This document shows positions 13,548 to 23,548 of a stretch of 64,000 nucleotides of DNA, in pieces (position 1 is the stretch's first letter; every line of letters begins with the position of its first letter). The stretch is taken from NCBI GenBank assembly GCA_963920575.1, contig OY986970.1, forward strand, positions 3,687,654 to 3,751,653, read 5' to 3'. The translations under genes and the position numbers were made by a program. The DNA comes from Narthecium ossifragum. Taxonomy: Eukaryota > Streptophyta > Magnoliopsida > Dioscoreales > Nartheciaceae. Below the pieces are notes generated by a model. It did no database searches, was not told where the DNA came from, and was given only the letters and a program-made list of their open reading frames with translations.

Positions 13548-15592
13548 AAGTGTAACAAGCCTTTAAACCCCTGGGTGGCCCCAGTGGAGGAGTTATAGTC
13601 TCCTGAGGGTTTTCGGTGATGATACCCACAAACATCTATACATCCCCTTGACATATCATCAGAACTCAATTATAATATTCATTAACTCTAATGCATCAAA
13701 TAGAAATAATATTCATGAATGTATTCTTTAATTTACAGACACATAAAAGTAGAGTAAATACAAGCATGTCATAACACACTTCCAATACTTCAACATATTT
13801 AATCATAATTCAAAAATAACCTTAACACTGCAGTGTGTGAATAAAGTTCCACATGCATCAGAGTCTCCATTATATCCAAGCATTCAACAGTTCAAGATCA
13901 ACATTCTAAACATGCACATATTTTCCACTATCACATAACAATATTTATTCTTTTTTTTTCAAACACATACCTTTTTCTCTTTAGGAAATTCAACCGTTTT
14001 ACGCGAACAACATGCTGGTTAGGCACCCTGCCCGATTACTAGGTATGAAATCCTTTTTTTTTCATTTCACTTTTTTTTCATTTTCTTTTTTTTCAGGTAA
14101 TTCAACTGTTTTACGCGAACAACACGCTGGTTAGGCACACTGCCCGGTTACTAAGTTGAAAACCCTACACTTTCAGACATATACTTTTTGTGAACAGAAA
14201 ATTGCATGTGTTCATGTATCTTCTGTGACATGACAGAGAACAGTAAATCTATCCCAGTCTTAGGCTCAGAATCTAATTTCAACTCATCCACATGTGAAAG
14301 TGCTCAGTACGATAAGATATGTCATGTTATCCCTAAATCATGGTAAAAGTGTTAAAGTATAGAGATAATGCCATGCATAGCTAAATTTGCTAGACTTTAT
14401 ATGACATATAAATTTTCGAACAAATCATCGAATAGATTTCTAAATCATGCATCTTTATCAATGAAAATCATAATGTCATTCTTTTGACATGTTTTAAGGG
14501 ATGTATAATAGACATGAATTCCCTAAGAATTCTACCCCCCAACTTAAATGTAATTGTCCTCAATTACACTAAGTCATAAAAATAAAGCAATGTATAAATG
14601 GTAGAGATCACCACAAGATCGTGTCAGAATAGTCGTCTTCCGCATTATAATCACCACCTCGCCCATACAACGGAAACATCGCCACCGACAAAATGCATGT
14701 CTCTAGAAAATACGATCTATATCTGGCATTAATATCCGCCCATGAGTAATGTACAAAGGAAAACCTGTCATAAAAATACCTTTCCAAAAAGTCAAATAGA
14801 ATAGAATGGAAAATATATCATTAATAGCAAAAAGACATATAAATTATTAAAAATTTCGGCAGAGTCTCCTTTGTATTTCTTGAATATGTAGCATGTACAA
14901 TCATTCATCCACATAATTTAAAATATAGACATTAAAATACATTAAATCATCCATGCGCAACACCAAAAATATTTAGCATCAATAATATCGTCCTGATTGA
15001 AAATCAAGACCGTCCGATTGGAAAAAGGATTACTGTAGCCTATGGAGTTCTTCGGTAAGCTCTGATCAAGGAACGGAGGTCCTCAGGTGGTAGATCGGTG
15101 ATGGCCGGATCGGAGGAGAATGATCACCGAAATTGGATTCCGATGATCGGAGCTTCAATCGAGGTTGGCAAGGATCGAGGAAGGATCGTGGAGGCCGAAG
15201 GAACTCACCTATGGGATTGAATTTCATAATAGGAGTTCCAGGAAGTGGATAGAAGATGGCCGGCGTGGTAGGAAATGGCCGGAGTTGGAAACCGGCGATC
15301 CGAGCTGCAAACTTGAGTTTTGAGGGTGGAAGAAGCTTCGTGACGGCCAGAGGAAGGTGCTGGAGGTGGCTAAGGGCGGTGGGAAGCAATGGAAGAGGTG
15401 ATCGGAGATGGCTGATGAAACAGGGGAGGCTCACCGGCGTCGGAGGAGGTGATATTAAGGGAAGACGAGGTCGGGAGGAGGTATAGGAGAAGATGGCGGT
15501 GATGTAGGTGTTGGTTTGGAGGGACGGGGATGGCCGGAGAGACGGCGACGGGCGGTGGGTGGTGACGGCTCGGGGACGAGCCGGGACGACGA
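13548..15592. other. internal DNA of element D, no gene seen
   Basis: No protein domain is recognisable. A 57-bp direct repeat (13987-14043 and 14099-14157, core TTTTACGCGAACAACA) is separated by T-rich tracts. A polypurine-like motif on the minus strand sits at about 14534-14548. Bases 15060-15590 are GC-rich with rival short ORFs on both strands, none convincing. Confidence 0.55.
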
Positions 15593-15711
15593 TGTTGATC
15601 CTAACCTTGTTTTGATGATGCCAATATACATTAAATGATAAAATATATGTTTAATATTTATTACCCCTTTAATTGGAGATATTAAATTCAATATTCAAGC
15701 TATTTTGTACT

Positions 15712-16215
15712 CACGGTCGATGCAAGGATCGACCGTGGGAATGGGACGCTCGACCCATGGATCGACCGTGATGAATGGTTCATACATGGCTATATGCGTA
15801 TTGACGCGACGGTCGATCGGTGCATCGACCGTCGGAAGCGTTTTTCTTGACAGAGGCTCACGGACGATGCGACGGTCGATGTGGCGGTCGACCATGTCGC
15901 ATCAATGAAGAATGTGAAGAAGCGACGGTCGATCGGTGCATCGACCCTGAGAAGCATTTTTCTTCACAGAGACGGACGGTCGATGCGACGGTCGATGCGG
16001 CGGTCGACCGTGGCGCAGATATGAAGAAAAGTCAAGGAGCGACGGTCGATCGGAGCATCGACCCTGGGAAGCGACTTTCTCAACAGAGGCTCACGGACGA
16101 TGTGACGGTCGATGTCACGGTCGACCGTGAGAGCGACGGACGATGCGTGGATCGACCGTCGACCAAAGAGGCTGAGTTTTTTATACGTGACGGACGATGG
16201 ACGGATCGACCGCCA
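15712..16215. repeat. hairpin array in the copia LTR
   Basis: Perfect 10-6-10 hairpins lie at 15712-15737 (CACGGTCGAT arm) and 15808-15833 (GACGGTCGAT arm). The second is identical over all 26 bases to 3072-3097 in gypsy LTR A. Degenerate units follow near 15923, 16041, 16134 and 16188, several with one broken arm. Related CGGACGAT/CGGTCGAT half-units fill the gaps. Confidence 0.88.
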
Positions 16216-16825
16216 GGAGCGCGCAGAGTAAAAAACTAGCCGTTGGAGAGTTGCAGGGAGCCGTTGGGGCTTCTTGTTGAACTGGTTGAAGCCCATCTAT
16301 AAGTAGTCTCTTCATGTAAACTTGCCACAACTTTAATCACTATTATTGAGATCATTTGAGCAAGTTCTAGGAAAGATTTCTACTTATTCTCCTTGAGCTA
16401 AAACCTTTGTAAACCTTTTTCAAGTGTGAAGAAGTAACTTGAGAGTTGTTCAACAGCAGTTGGCTGTGATTGTAAGGTCACCTAGCACCAGGAAGCTTGG
16501 GGAAAAGCTTGTAAGGGAGTTGCAAGTAGTGGAACCTCAAGTAGAGCCTTGAGAGAAGTGGACGTAGACCAAGAGTTGGGTCGAACCACTATAAATCGGT
16601 GTCATCTCTCTCTCCCTTCTTTCAGTTAATGCTTGCATGCTATTGTAGTTAAGTTTCATTGTGTTTACAAGCATTCTAGTTGTTAGATTCTTTTCTATCT
16701 GAATTTTCCATCAATCTAGTTTTTTGAAAAGAGTCCAATTCACCCCCCTCTTGGACCTTCAATTGGTATCAGAGCTAGGTCTCTAATTTAGTGGTGTAAC
16801 AACCCTTAGGGGATCCTATCTAGAC

Positions 16826-17530
16826 ATGGAAAACATAGAGGGACAAGCTACCAATAGGCCACCCTACTTCAATGGTTCAAACTACAACTATTGGAAAACA
16901 AAGATGGAAATCTTTGTTCAATCCATGGACTATGAGGCATGGTTAGTTATAGAGGATGGACCTTATGTCCCTACCAAAATTGTTGATGGGAAAGATGTCC
17001 CAAAGACAAAGAGTGACTACACCCCAATTGACCTTAAAAACCTTCAAACTAATGCCAAGGCCAAAAGCTTTCTATTTTGTGCCCTTAGCCCTAGTGAATT
17101 TAATAGGGTCTCCACATGCAAATCAGCAAAGGAGATATGGGATAAGCTTGAGGTTACATATGAAGGAACTAGCCGGGTTAAAGAGTCAAAGATAAGTATG
17201 CTAGTACATGTGTATGAATTATTTTGCATGAAGAATGATGAGACTATTAGTGAGATGTTTACACGCTTTAATAACATATTAAATATGCTTGAATCTCTTG
17301 GAAGAACTTATGCTAATGATGAGATTGTGAGAAAGATCCTTAGGTGTCTACCTAAGTCGTGGGATCCCAAAGTGACAGCGATAGAAGAAGCCAAGGATCT
17401 ATCCAAATTGTCACTAGATGAGCTCATGGGTTCCCTCATGACCTATGAGATGAACTTGAAGAGGAGCAACGAAGAGGGAGACAAAAAGAAGAAAAGGGAG
17501 ACAACGAAGAGGGAGCAAAGATCATTATGA
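16826..17530 (+). pseudogene. copia gag (UBN2/DUF4219 type), truncated polyprotein
   Basis: The 234-residue frame begins with ATG 50 nt after the primer site. It has the copia gag signature: PPYFNGSNYNYWKTKM near the N terminus (DUF4219-like), then a UBN2 region (AKEIWDKLEVTYEGT, LRCLPKSWD). The Lys/Glu-rich end (EEGDKKKKRE) precedes where a CCHC knuckle would be, but the frame stops as the sequence switches to element D. Protease, integrase, RT and RNase H are missing, so it is a remnant. Confidence 0.88.
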
Positions 17531-18701
17531 GTTTCCTTTTATTTTTCCCGCAGCGCCCAAGGAGATCGATCTCCTTTGGGATGAGATCGATCTGGTCTTC
17601 CGTAACTGTTTCTTCTGCACTTCTGTACTAAAAATAGCATATCTTCCTCTAGGAAACTCCAAATCATGAACCGTAAAAATTTCTGGAATCTAGACTTCAA
17701 GAGCTTTCCAACCATGTATAGTACATCATCTGGTTTTTCCTGAGCAGGTACAGTTTTGATGTCAAATATGGTCCATCTTTGCTCCTTTGCTCTTTTGCTC
17801 CTAGCAGGTTCTTTATTTGTTCGTTTTAGCACCAAACTTGATCTAATCTTCGTTGAGGGTCCTTAAGCCTGAAATGGGGAAAAGAAAATCAAAATAGCAT
17901 TGCTCGGAGACTAACGAGACCTAGTTAAAAGGGTGATTTGTGCACTTTTCACGTCTTATCAGATATGTATATTAAATTCACTTGGGTTTTGTAATCTTGG
18001 GTTCGATGCTTATTAAATTATGTCTTTAAATTGAGGGTGATTTTGGTGAATTTTTAGGGAGACCTATAGGTTAGAGGGAACCCTCGCCAATATTTCCGCA
18101 TTTTGTTAGGTTCCGGTTCGCGTCGCCCGGCCCGGTTGGGCTTTCGCAGGTCGGGGCGCGACATCCACTCTTCAGCTCGGACCTCTGTTGAGCGAGCATT
18201 TGGAGCTCTTAAGAATCGATTTAGAATTTTGACATCCAGACCTTTTTATCCTTTTCCAACACAAGTAGACCTTGTACTGGCATGCTGCATTCTCCATAAT
18301 TACATCATAGACTGCGGAGGTGATAGCGTGATACTGTCGGAAATCGATTGGGTACCTCCGATTCATCCCGTGCCGAGGACAAGAAGAGAGGAAAGAGCAG
18401 AGACATCAGAATGGCTAAGGAAGAGAGAAGCTATCACCCAACAGATGTGGGCGAATAGGGATAGCTTGCTATGATTGTGTGTTGAGTATTGGCATGCTGT
18501 ATTGTTTGATCTTAGTACTATGGAACTTAAATACTTTGTTATCTCTCAAATTTGCATCATTTGTTTCTAGTTGTATTGTTGAATGACAATGCTTGTTATC
18601 AATTTCTTCCTGACTGTCTATGTTATTTATCTATATTGTTATTTTTCTACATAATATTGGATGTCTATTTTTGTTTATCTTCACTTTTATATCAAGGAAT
18701 G

Positions 18702-19727
18702 GAGTCCGAGGCAATGGACGAGAGTAATAGGAAGAGTGAGAAAAGAAAGAAGGTAGTGAATCAAGTACGGTGGGACGATGGGAGAGATGAATTTTTTTTG
18801 AAAAAGCTAGCTGAACTGACCACATAGCATGGTAAACTGCATACTACCGCTCTTAAGGCGGCAGCTTCTGCCATGTCAGAGAAATGGCAGCATGTTATCA
18901 CGGTTAATAACATCAATAATCACTTGCGATTGTACAAGAAAAAATGGAGACGGATCACAAAGATCAAGGCTTTAAGTGGGACTGAATTTGATCGAGATAC
19001 GAAGGTGATTACCATGAGCGTAGACGAGGCTGCAACATGGATAGCAGTAAGTCACATGGAAGTCATTAACAAGCCTAATTGATTTATCCTAGTTGATTTA
19101 TCCTAATCGAATTATTCCAAATGATTTATTATATTTCAGGCCAACCCCGATGATGCCCCCTTCATTAACAAGCCAATTGTTGGATATTATGACATGGAGA
19201 TCATTTTGGGTGGCAGCCAAGTGCGAGGATCATTTGCACGTGGCTTCGCGGATCCATTGGCTGCATCTCAAGAGGGCAGTAGCAGTGCTCTCCATATGGA
19301 TACATCCGAAAGTCCCTTGATGCCCCGAGGTGCCCATGATGATGATGATCTCAACACTGAACCCATGGATGATGAAACCTCTCTTCGGCCTCCCTTGGTG
19401 ACACCTAATAATACTACGAGGGGGAAGAGCAATCGGGGAAAGAGGGTGTCGGATATGGATGAGAAGTTTGATACGATGTTTTCGAAACTGGATACCATCA
19501 ATGAAACTATGAAGACTTCAAGGCTACAAGAATTCAACAAGGAACTATTTTCGGAGGTAATGAGTATGATTGAATATGGTTACGAGGAGGATGATCTCGT
19601 GGACGCTTATGATGCACTTATGACAAATGATACACAAGCTAGATCTTTTTTAGGGAAGAACCCTCGCTTCTGCAAGAAATGGATTGACAATTACCTAACT
19701 AGTGCAAGAGGTGGTCCTAGTAACTAG
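18702..19727 (+). pseudogene. PIF/Harbinger Myb-like accessory protein, one nonsense codon
   Basis: This is the second gene of the Harbinger element, a trihelix/Myb-like DNA-binding partner of the transposase. Exon 1 is 18702-19046 and exon 2 is 19140-19727 (donor GTAAGT, acceptor TTTCAG). Exon 1 has the Myb-like pattern (RWDDGRDEFFLKKL, then EKWQHVITVNNI and KKKWRRITKIK). Exon 2 has an acidic linker (DDDD near 19335), a basic stretch (RGKSNRGKR), and a C-terminal part with NPRFCKKWIDNYL. An in-frame TAG at 18825-18827 interrupts exon 1; the frame resumes unchanged after it. Without the stop the protein would be about 310 residues. Confidence 0.8.
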
Positions 19728-20945
19728 TGCGTGGGTTAAGTGCTTTTCGGACAGTTTTTATGGAGTTGTAAGTTGGACAATTTAATTTCTAGGCTTGTGG
19801 GAAACTATGTTTTATTTGGTCTGTGAACTAAATTAAGTGTTTTTCCATGACTTGTGTTTGTAATCACTGTTAACTACGTTATGAGATATATTTTGCCCAA
19901 ATCTGTTGTTTCAAGCTTTAGTTTTGATTCAGTTTGGTTTTTTTACCTCCTAAATTATGTTTGACAACTGTGGTCAAGCTTTTAGTTTTAGTTAATTTAG
20001 AGTTGTAGTTTTGTAACTTAATGGTTGTCTCCTGTGTATGTACATAGGTTTCTTAGTCTTTCTTTGGTCTGAATTTAGTTTTATGGTTTGCAATACTAGC
20101 TGAAACAGTTTATTTTGTTTGTTTGGTCCAACAGTTCAAACTGGAAAAACTGGATCTGGTGCAAATCTGTTTTGGTCCATATCAAATTGCTAGCTTGATT
20201 GGTTTCCTTAAAGCACATGCCTTGGCAATGGCTTTTTATATTTTTCAAGAAACTGAGGCCAACTGTTGAAATGCATAAACTTTGTCGATCTATCAATAAT
20301 GTTCTTTGTGATTCTCTGCTTTCAATATATTTTGCCTCATCATCTTTGAGCAGTTTGGTGGAAGTCTCTGTTCTAAGGTGCTTTAGATTCAAAGTTTTAG
20401 ATCTTGGTTTGGATACATACCTGAATATTGAATGTTTGAAGTTGAATCGAATTTGGCAGAATTTTTCCTGGTTTGTACAAGTGGCTTCCGTGGTATCTAT
20501 TTTCTATACTTTTTTAGTAGTCCAGAAGCTCTTATGAAGCTCAACGGTAATGATAGACATGTTTTAATGTATTTGGTCATACCTCGATAGGCTTGAGCAA
20601 ATTTTAAGAGAAAAGAATGGGTAGAATATGGTTTGACATATCTCAGGTACAAGAAAAGATCTCATGGATTCATTTCCTCTTCTTTCTCATGCTTTCATGA
20701 GTTTGATTCTGAAATTTCAAAATTGAAAATCGAAGTCACGTCCTCAACATCCTAACGGGCTTACCAGGCTCATGTAAATGCAGTTGCTATCTTTTGTACC
20801 TGAGTTAATTTCAAATCGTATGGTTATTTAACTAGATATATGCCATGCTCTGTTTAATTTCAAATCGTATGGTTATTTAAACAATGTCTATTAGTTACTT
20901 GTATTCATAGATGTTGTTATGCTTGCAGTTATTTGTCGCATAGGT
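19728..20945 (+). other. Harbinger element interior, nothing recognised
   Basis: T-rich DNA between the Myb-like gene and the small RNase H1-N-like ORF. No domain, RNA gene or repeat was recognised, apart from a short direct repeat ATTTCAAATCGTATGGTTAT at about 20808 and 20860. Confidence 0.5.
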
Positions 20946-21245
20946 ATGGCTCCCTCCTATGTGGTATTTCAAGGGAGAAGACAAGGCATCTATCAAACCT
21001 GGAAAGAATGTCATGCACAGGTTTCGGGATTCTCTAGAGCTTGTTATAAGAAGTACAGGTCAATGGAGGATGCAGAACAAGCCTACTTTAAATATTTCAA
21101 AAAAGAAGACATGAAATGTTTTGCTACAAAAAATGAAGATAAGAAAGCTACGGAGAAAGGCCACAATGAAGCCTTATTATGTTGCCTTCTTATCTTTTGT
21201 GTTTCATGTGTTGTTGTTATCATTGGTTTACTCGTGGTTAAGTAG
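20946..21245 (+). CDS. small ORF: RNase H1 N-terminal-like domain plus membrane tail
   Basis: The frame from ATG at 20946 (in-frame alternative at 20919) encodes about 100 residues. The first 50 (SYVVFQGRRQGIYQTW, then CYKKYRSMEDAEQAYFKYF) match the RNase H1 N-terminal / viroplasmin-like hybrid-binding fold: YVVF-GR--GIY--W-EC, VSGFS and a YK-Y--M--AE-AY helix. A charged linker (DKKATEKGH) leads to a hydrophobic tail (LLCCLLIFCVSCVVVIIGLL) that looks like one membrane span. There is no RNase H catalytic domain. It lies inside the Harbinger element, after its Myb-like gene and before the right end. It may be a passenger gene or a fragment; expression is unknown. Confidence 0.6.
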   Translation: MAPSYVVFQGRRQGIYQTWKECHAQVSGFSRACYKKYRSMEDAEQAYFKYFKKEDMKCFATKNEDKKATEKGHNEALLCCLLIFCVSCVVVIIGLLVVK

Positions 21246-21499
21246 TTGATAAGGACTAATGTACGAGGCATGTATGATTTGAAAAGTTTATAATCTTCAA
21301 CTAATTATTACTATGTAAGACTTAGATCTTTGAATATTTATAATATTTGTATCATATTAGAGTTTTTTTAGTTTGTACTACTTTTGTTGAGTTATAGGGA
21401 CAAAGGGCCAACCATGAGGCGTGTATAAGTTGATAATTATCTATATCTCGTGGGTATTGTTATTATTATAATGAAAAACATGTCTTAATTTGAAGAAAA

Positions 21500-21779
21500 T
21501 CTAAAGTTTTATTATTAATATGCCGTCAAAATTCACTCGGTTCCAATTCAGAGATTTGTGAACCAAACATCAAGATTCACAGAATTAGCAGATTCAGCTC
21601 ATACATAATAGACTTGTCAAACGCCAAAATCAACAGATTCAGCTCATCCCATACAGAACAACCAAACAACAGAACCAGAATCCACAGAATCACCAGATTC
21701 AACTCATTCCTCATTCAGCTAATTCTACAGATTCCTCATTCAGCTAATTCATCAGATTCAGGTTTGCCAAACGGACCCT
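21500..21779. mobile_element. right end of the PIF/Harbinger element
   Basis: Repeats of CAGATTCAGCTCAT-like sequence lead to the end TTTGCCAAACGGACCC, followed by TAA (a TTA/TAA-type target triplet). This is the usual look of a PIF-type terminal region. The matching left end was not found between 4.7 and 6.4 kb, so the full limits are open. Confidence 0.55.
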
Positions 21780-22080
21780 AAGTGCCTCGCGCTAATTTGT
21801 CTACCTAGCCAGCTAGCATGTTTATTACACATGCATAGCTTATTTTATTAAGGACAGTGATTGGGGTATCCATGTGGCCATTAGTAATGTAATATTTTAA
21901 AATAAATAAAACCCAAACTTTTAACTCCACCTTAAAAACATGGGATAAGAAATGGGGTTAAGCGGGGTTAAGATTAAAAAAGTGGGGATAAGAAATGGAG
22001 TTAAGCTTAACCCACTTTTGGCGTTTGGCTCAAAAACAGGGGTAAGTTAGTGGGTTAAGCTTGAGATAAGGATAAGAATC

Positions 22081-22308
22081 GTAAAGTGTATAAAATATAT
22101 AATATTATAATAGTGGGTAAGCTAGTGGGTTAAAATTATAATATTTGAATTAACTATTAAATTAATTCAAATATTTGTATGTAAAGTGTATAAAAATATA
22201 TAATATTATAATAGTGTGTAAGTTAGTGGGTTAAGATTATAATATTTGAATTAATTATTAAGTTAATTCAAATGTTTCTACGTAAAGTGTATAAAATATA
22301 TAATATTG
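22081..22308. repeat. 100-bp AT-rich tandem repeat
   Basis: Units start GTAAAGTGTATAAAA at 22081 and 22181, with a partial third at about 22282. Each holds a palindrome-like AATATTTGAATTAA / TTAATTCAAAT. It lies in a MITE-like block with GGGGTTAAG-type ends (about 21880-23475). Confidence 0.8.
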
Positions 22309-22603
22309 CATCTCTCCAGCGGCTCTATTTTTGAATCAGCGCACGCTGACAGTCGACCTCAGCACCACTCTCACAACCAATTTTCATTGCAATCAATCCC
22401 CAAAACACCGACTAACCCATCTTTCTCTATTCCACTATTAAGTTAAGCTTTCGGTATTTGTACGTTGAATCGTATAAAATTTATACCATTATATTATTAC
22501 ATAAAATAGAGTAAAAATATATTATAATAAAATATAATATTACCACACCACCCGTCCTGTTTGACGCCTCCACCAGCGAATCTCTCTCCTATCAACGCCC
22601 GCT

Positions 22604-22758
22604 TATTTGCCATCTCCGGCAGACACCCGCTCCTCCGCCATCGTCGGCAACGATGCCCACCCGTCCTCCACCGGATCGTATTGCTCGGCGGTGTTGAGGT
22701 CGTTCTTGCCGGCGCTGTGGCTGCCAGCGACGTACACGTGGCCTCCACCTACAACAGA
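22604..22758 (-). pseudogene. captured kelch-repeat (F-box/kelch-type) gene fragment
   Basis: On the minus strand about 50 codons read VYVAGSHSAGKNDLNTAEQY, then DPVEDGWASLPTMAEER. This is one kelch blade as found in plant F-box/kelch-repeat proteins (G--VYVAGG, N-L-TAE-YDP, W--LP-M-EER). There is no F-box, no other blade and no start or stop of its own. The piece is GC-rich in AT-rich MITE-like DNA, which suggests capture by a transposon. Not functional as it stands. Confidence 0.7.
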
Positions 22759-22849
22759 TGTGAAGAAGAATCGTATCGCCACATAGCATAGCATGGTGAC
22801 GTGGCATGGTTGTACACATTAATGCATCCCCATGCGGACACACTTATAT

Positions 22850-23335
22850 TAATATAATAATATTATAAAATAAATAAATTTTTACATGATCTAGACCAAT
22901 CATGATATGACATGTGGTATGTGAACCCATTTATATTATTATTTTATTATAATAACATATTAATAATATTATTTAACACAATATGCATATGAAAAATGTT
23001 TCTACGCACGCAAAAGTTTTATACACTGATAAAAACGCATACAAAAATGTTTATGAGCTCACAAAAATATTTACACGTAGAAAAACAAACACGCACAAAA
23101 AATGCTACTACGCACGTAAACATTTTTATACCCTCATAAAAATATTTTCATGTATTTTTAGAAGCTCATAAAAAAGTCTAAGCGCGTAAAAACATTTTCC
23201 TACGTGTAGTGTATTAAATAATATCAATAACATATTATTATAATAAAATATTAATATAAGTGGGTCCCATATGCCATGTGTTATACCATGATTGGTCAAC
23301 ATCATGAAAAAAAATTATTTTATCATTCTTTATAT
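22850..23335. repeat. long imperfect inverted repeat (fold-back element)
   Basis: The arms are about 22855-22985 and 23210-23330. The left arm has TTTTACATGATCTAGACCAA and TGACATGTGGTATG; the right arm has their diverged complement (TGCCATGTGTTATACCATGA, TTGGTCAACATCATG). The centre repeats motifs like CACAAAAATATTTACACG. It could fold into a large hairpin. Confidence 0.7.
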
Positions 23336-23477
23336 ATTAGCATCATCAAAATAATATTAACCCCTCTTAACCCCAAAAGCTTAACCCCAATAGCGTTTTG
23401 GAATAAGAACGGGGATAAGGGGGTTATGGGGGATAACCCCTTAACCCCACCCTTGACCCCAAACCAAATGGGGTGTT

Positions 23478-23548
23478 AAAGAGGTAAATTATGGGTCATT
23501 AAATCTTTGAAATGTTTTCAGGGACATGCAAGGCACCTCCTTGGAAGG
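23478..23548 (+). pseudogene. scrap of kinase intron 8 / exon 9
   Basis: About 70 bp match the intact kinase gene at about 43623-43694, including the intron tail AATCTTTGAAATGTTTTCAG and half an LRR exon (GGACATGCAAGGCACCTCCT). The match stops within the exon. It lies directly after MITE-like DNA. Confidence 0.82.

Larger units (their letters stand above)
15593..17530 (+). mobile_element. truncated Ty1/copia retrotransposon: 5' LTR, PBS and gag
   Basis: The 5' LTR runs 15593-16761 (TGTTGATCC to CTTCA). It is followed by TGGTATCAGAGC at 16764-16775, the usual initiator-Met tRNA primer site of plant copia elements, then gag at 16826. Everything after gag is lost: at about 17531 the sequence jumps into the LTR of element D. 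The LTR holds a hairpin array resembling that in gypsy LTR A. Confidence 0.88.
9637..17961 (-). mobile_element. LTR retroelement D, nested in LTR B
   Basis: Element D lies between a perfect GATAT duplication (9632-9636 and 17962-17966). Its full LTR is 9637-11264. A partial LTR (about 17531-17961) at the other end is nearly identical to 10830-11264. Next to the full LTR, on the minus strand, is a polypurine tract (CAAGTTGGGGGG), so the element reads right to left. The internal part shows no recognisable gag-pol; it is probably non-autonomous or eroded. It holds solo LTR C and a truncated copia element. A clean solo copy of the same LTR sits at 33990-35510. Confidence 0.8.
7466..18163 (+). mobile_element. 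solo LTR B (gypsy, family of LTR A), interrupted by element D
   Basis: LTR B starts TGTGAGGACCCGTCCC at 7466 and ends GGGGCGCGACA at 18163. It is flanked by a perfect 5-bp duplication, TCCAC, inside the Harbinger transposase. Its own sequence is 7466-9636 plus 17967-18163 (about 2.37 kb); the rest is element D. No internal retroelement region remains between two B ends, so it is a solo LTR left by recombination. It has a palindrome pair at about 7700-7780 (CGATCGCTC and GAGCGATCG arms). Confidence 0.82.
6456..18474 (+). pseudogene. PIF/Harbinger transposase split by a nested retroelement
   Basis: The product would be a DDE_4 (HARBI1-like) nuclease that cuts and pastes the element. Exon parts: 6456-6948 (N-terminal helical region), about 7006-7249 (first Asp in VGAIDGTH, then GWEGSVHDA), 7330-7465 (LCDAGYSTRPGF) and, after the insertion, 18169-18474 (RTSVERAFGALKNRF and the C terminus). 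Reading across the duplicated TCCAC (7461-7465 and 18164-18168) restores one frame, FNYIH then SSARTS. The first intron's acceptor before 7006 is unclear. A Myb-like partner gene follows downstream on the same strand, as is normal for PIF/Harbinger. The 10.7-kb insertion inactivates it. Confidence 0.88.

Noticed and set aside
15066..15486. Opposed ORFs of 122 and 76 codons inside element D
   Set aside because: Rival frames on both strands in a GC-rich stretch with no domain; could not choose either.
22081..23230. Possible CRISPR-like or satellite array
   Set aside because: Only two to three AT-rich units and no regular spacers; this is a plant genome and the pattern fits MITE DNA.
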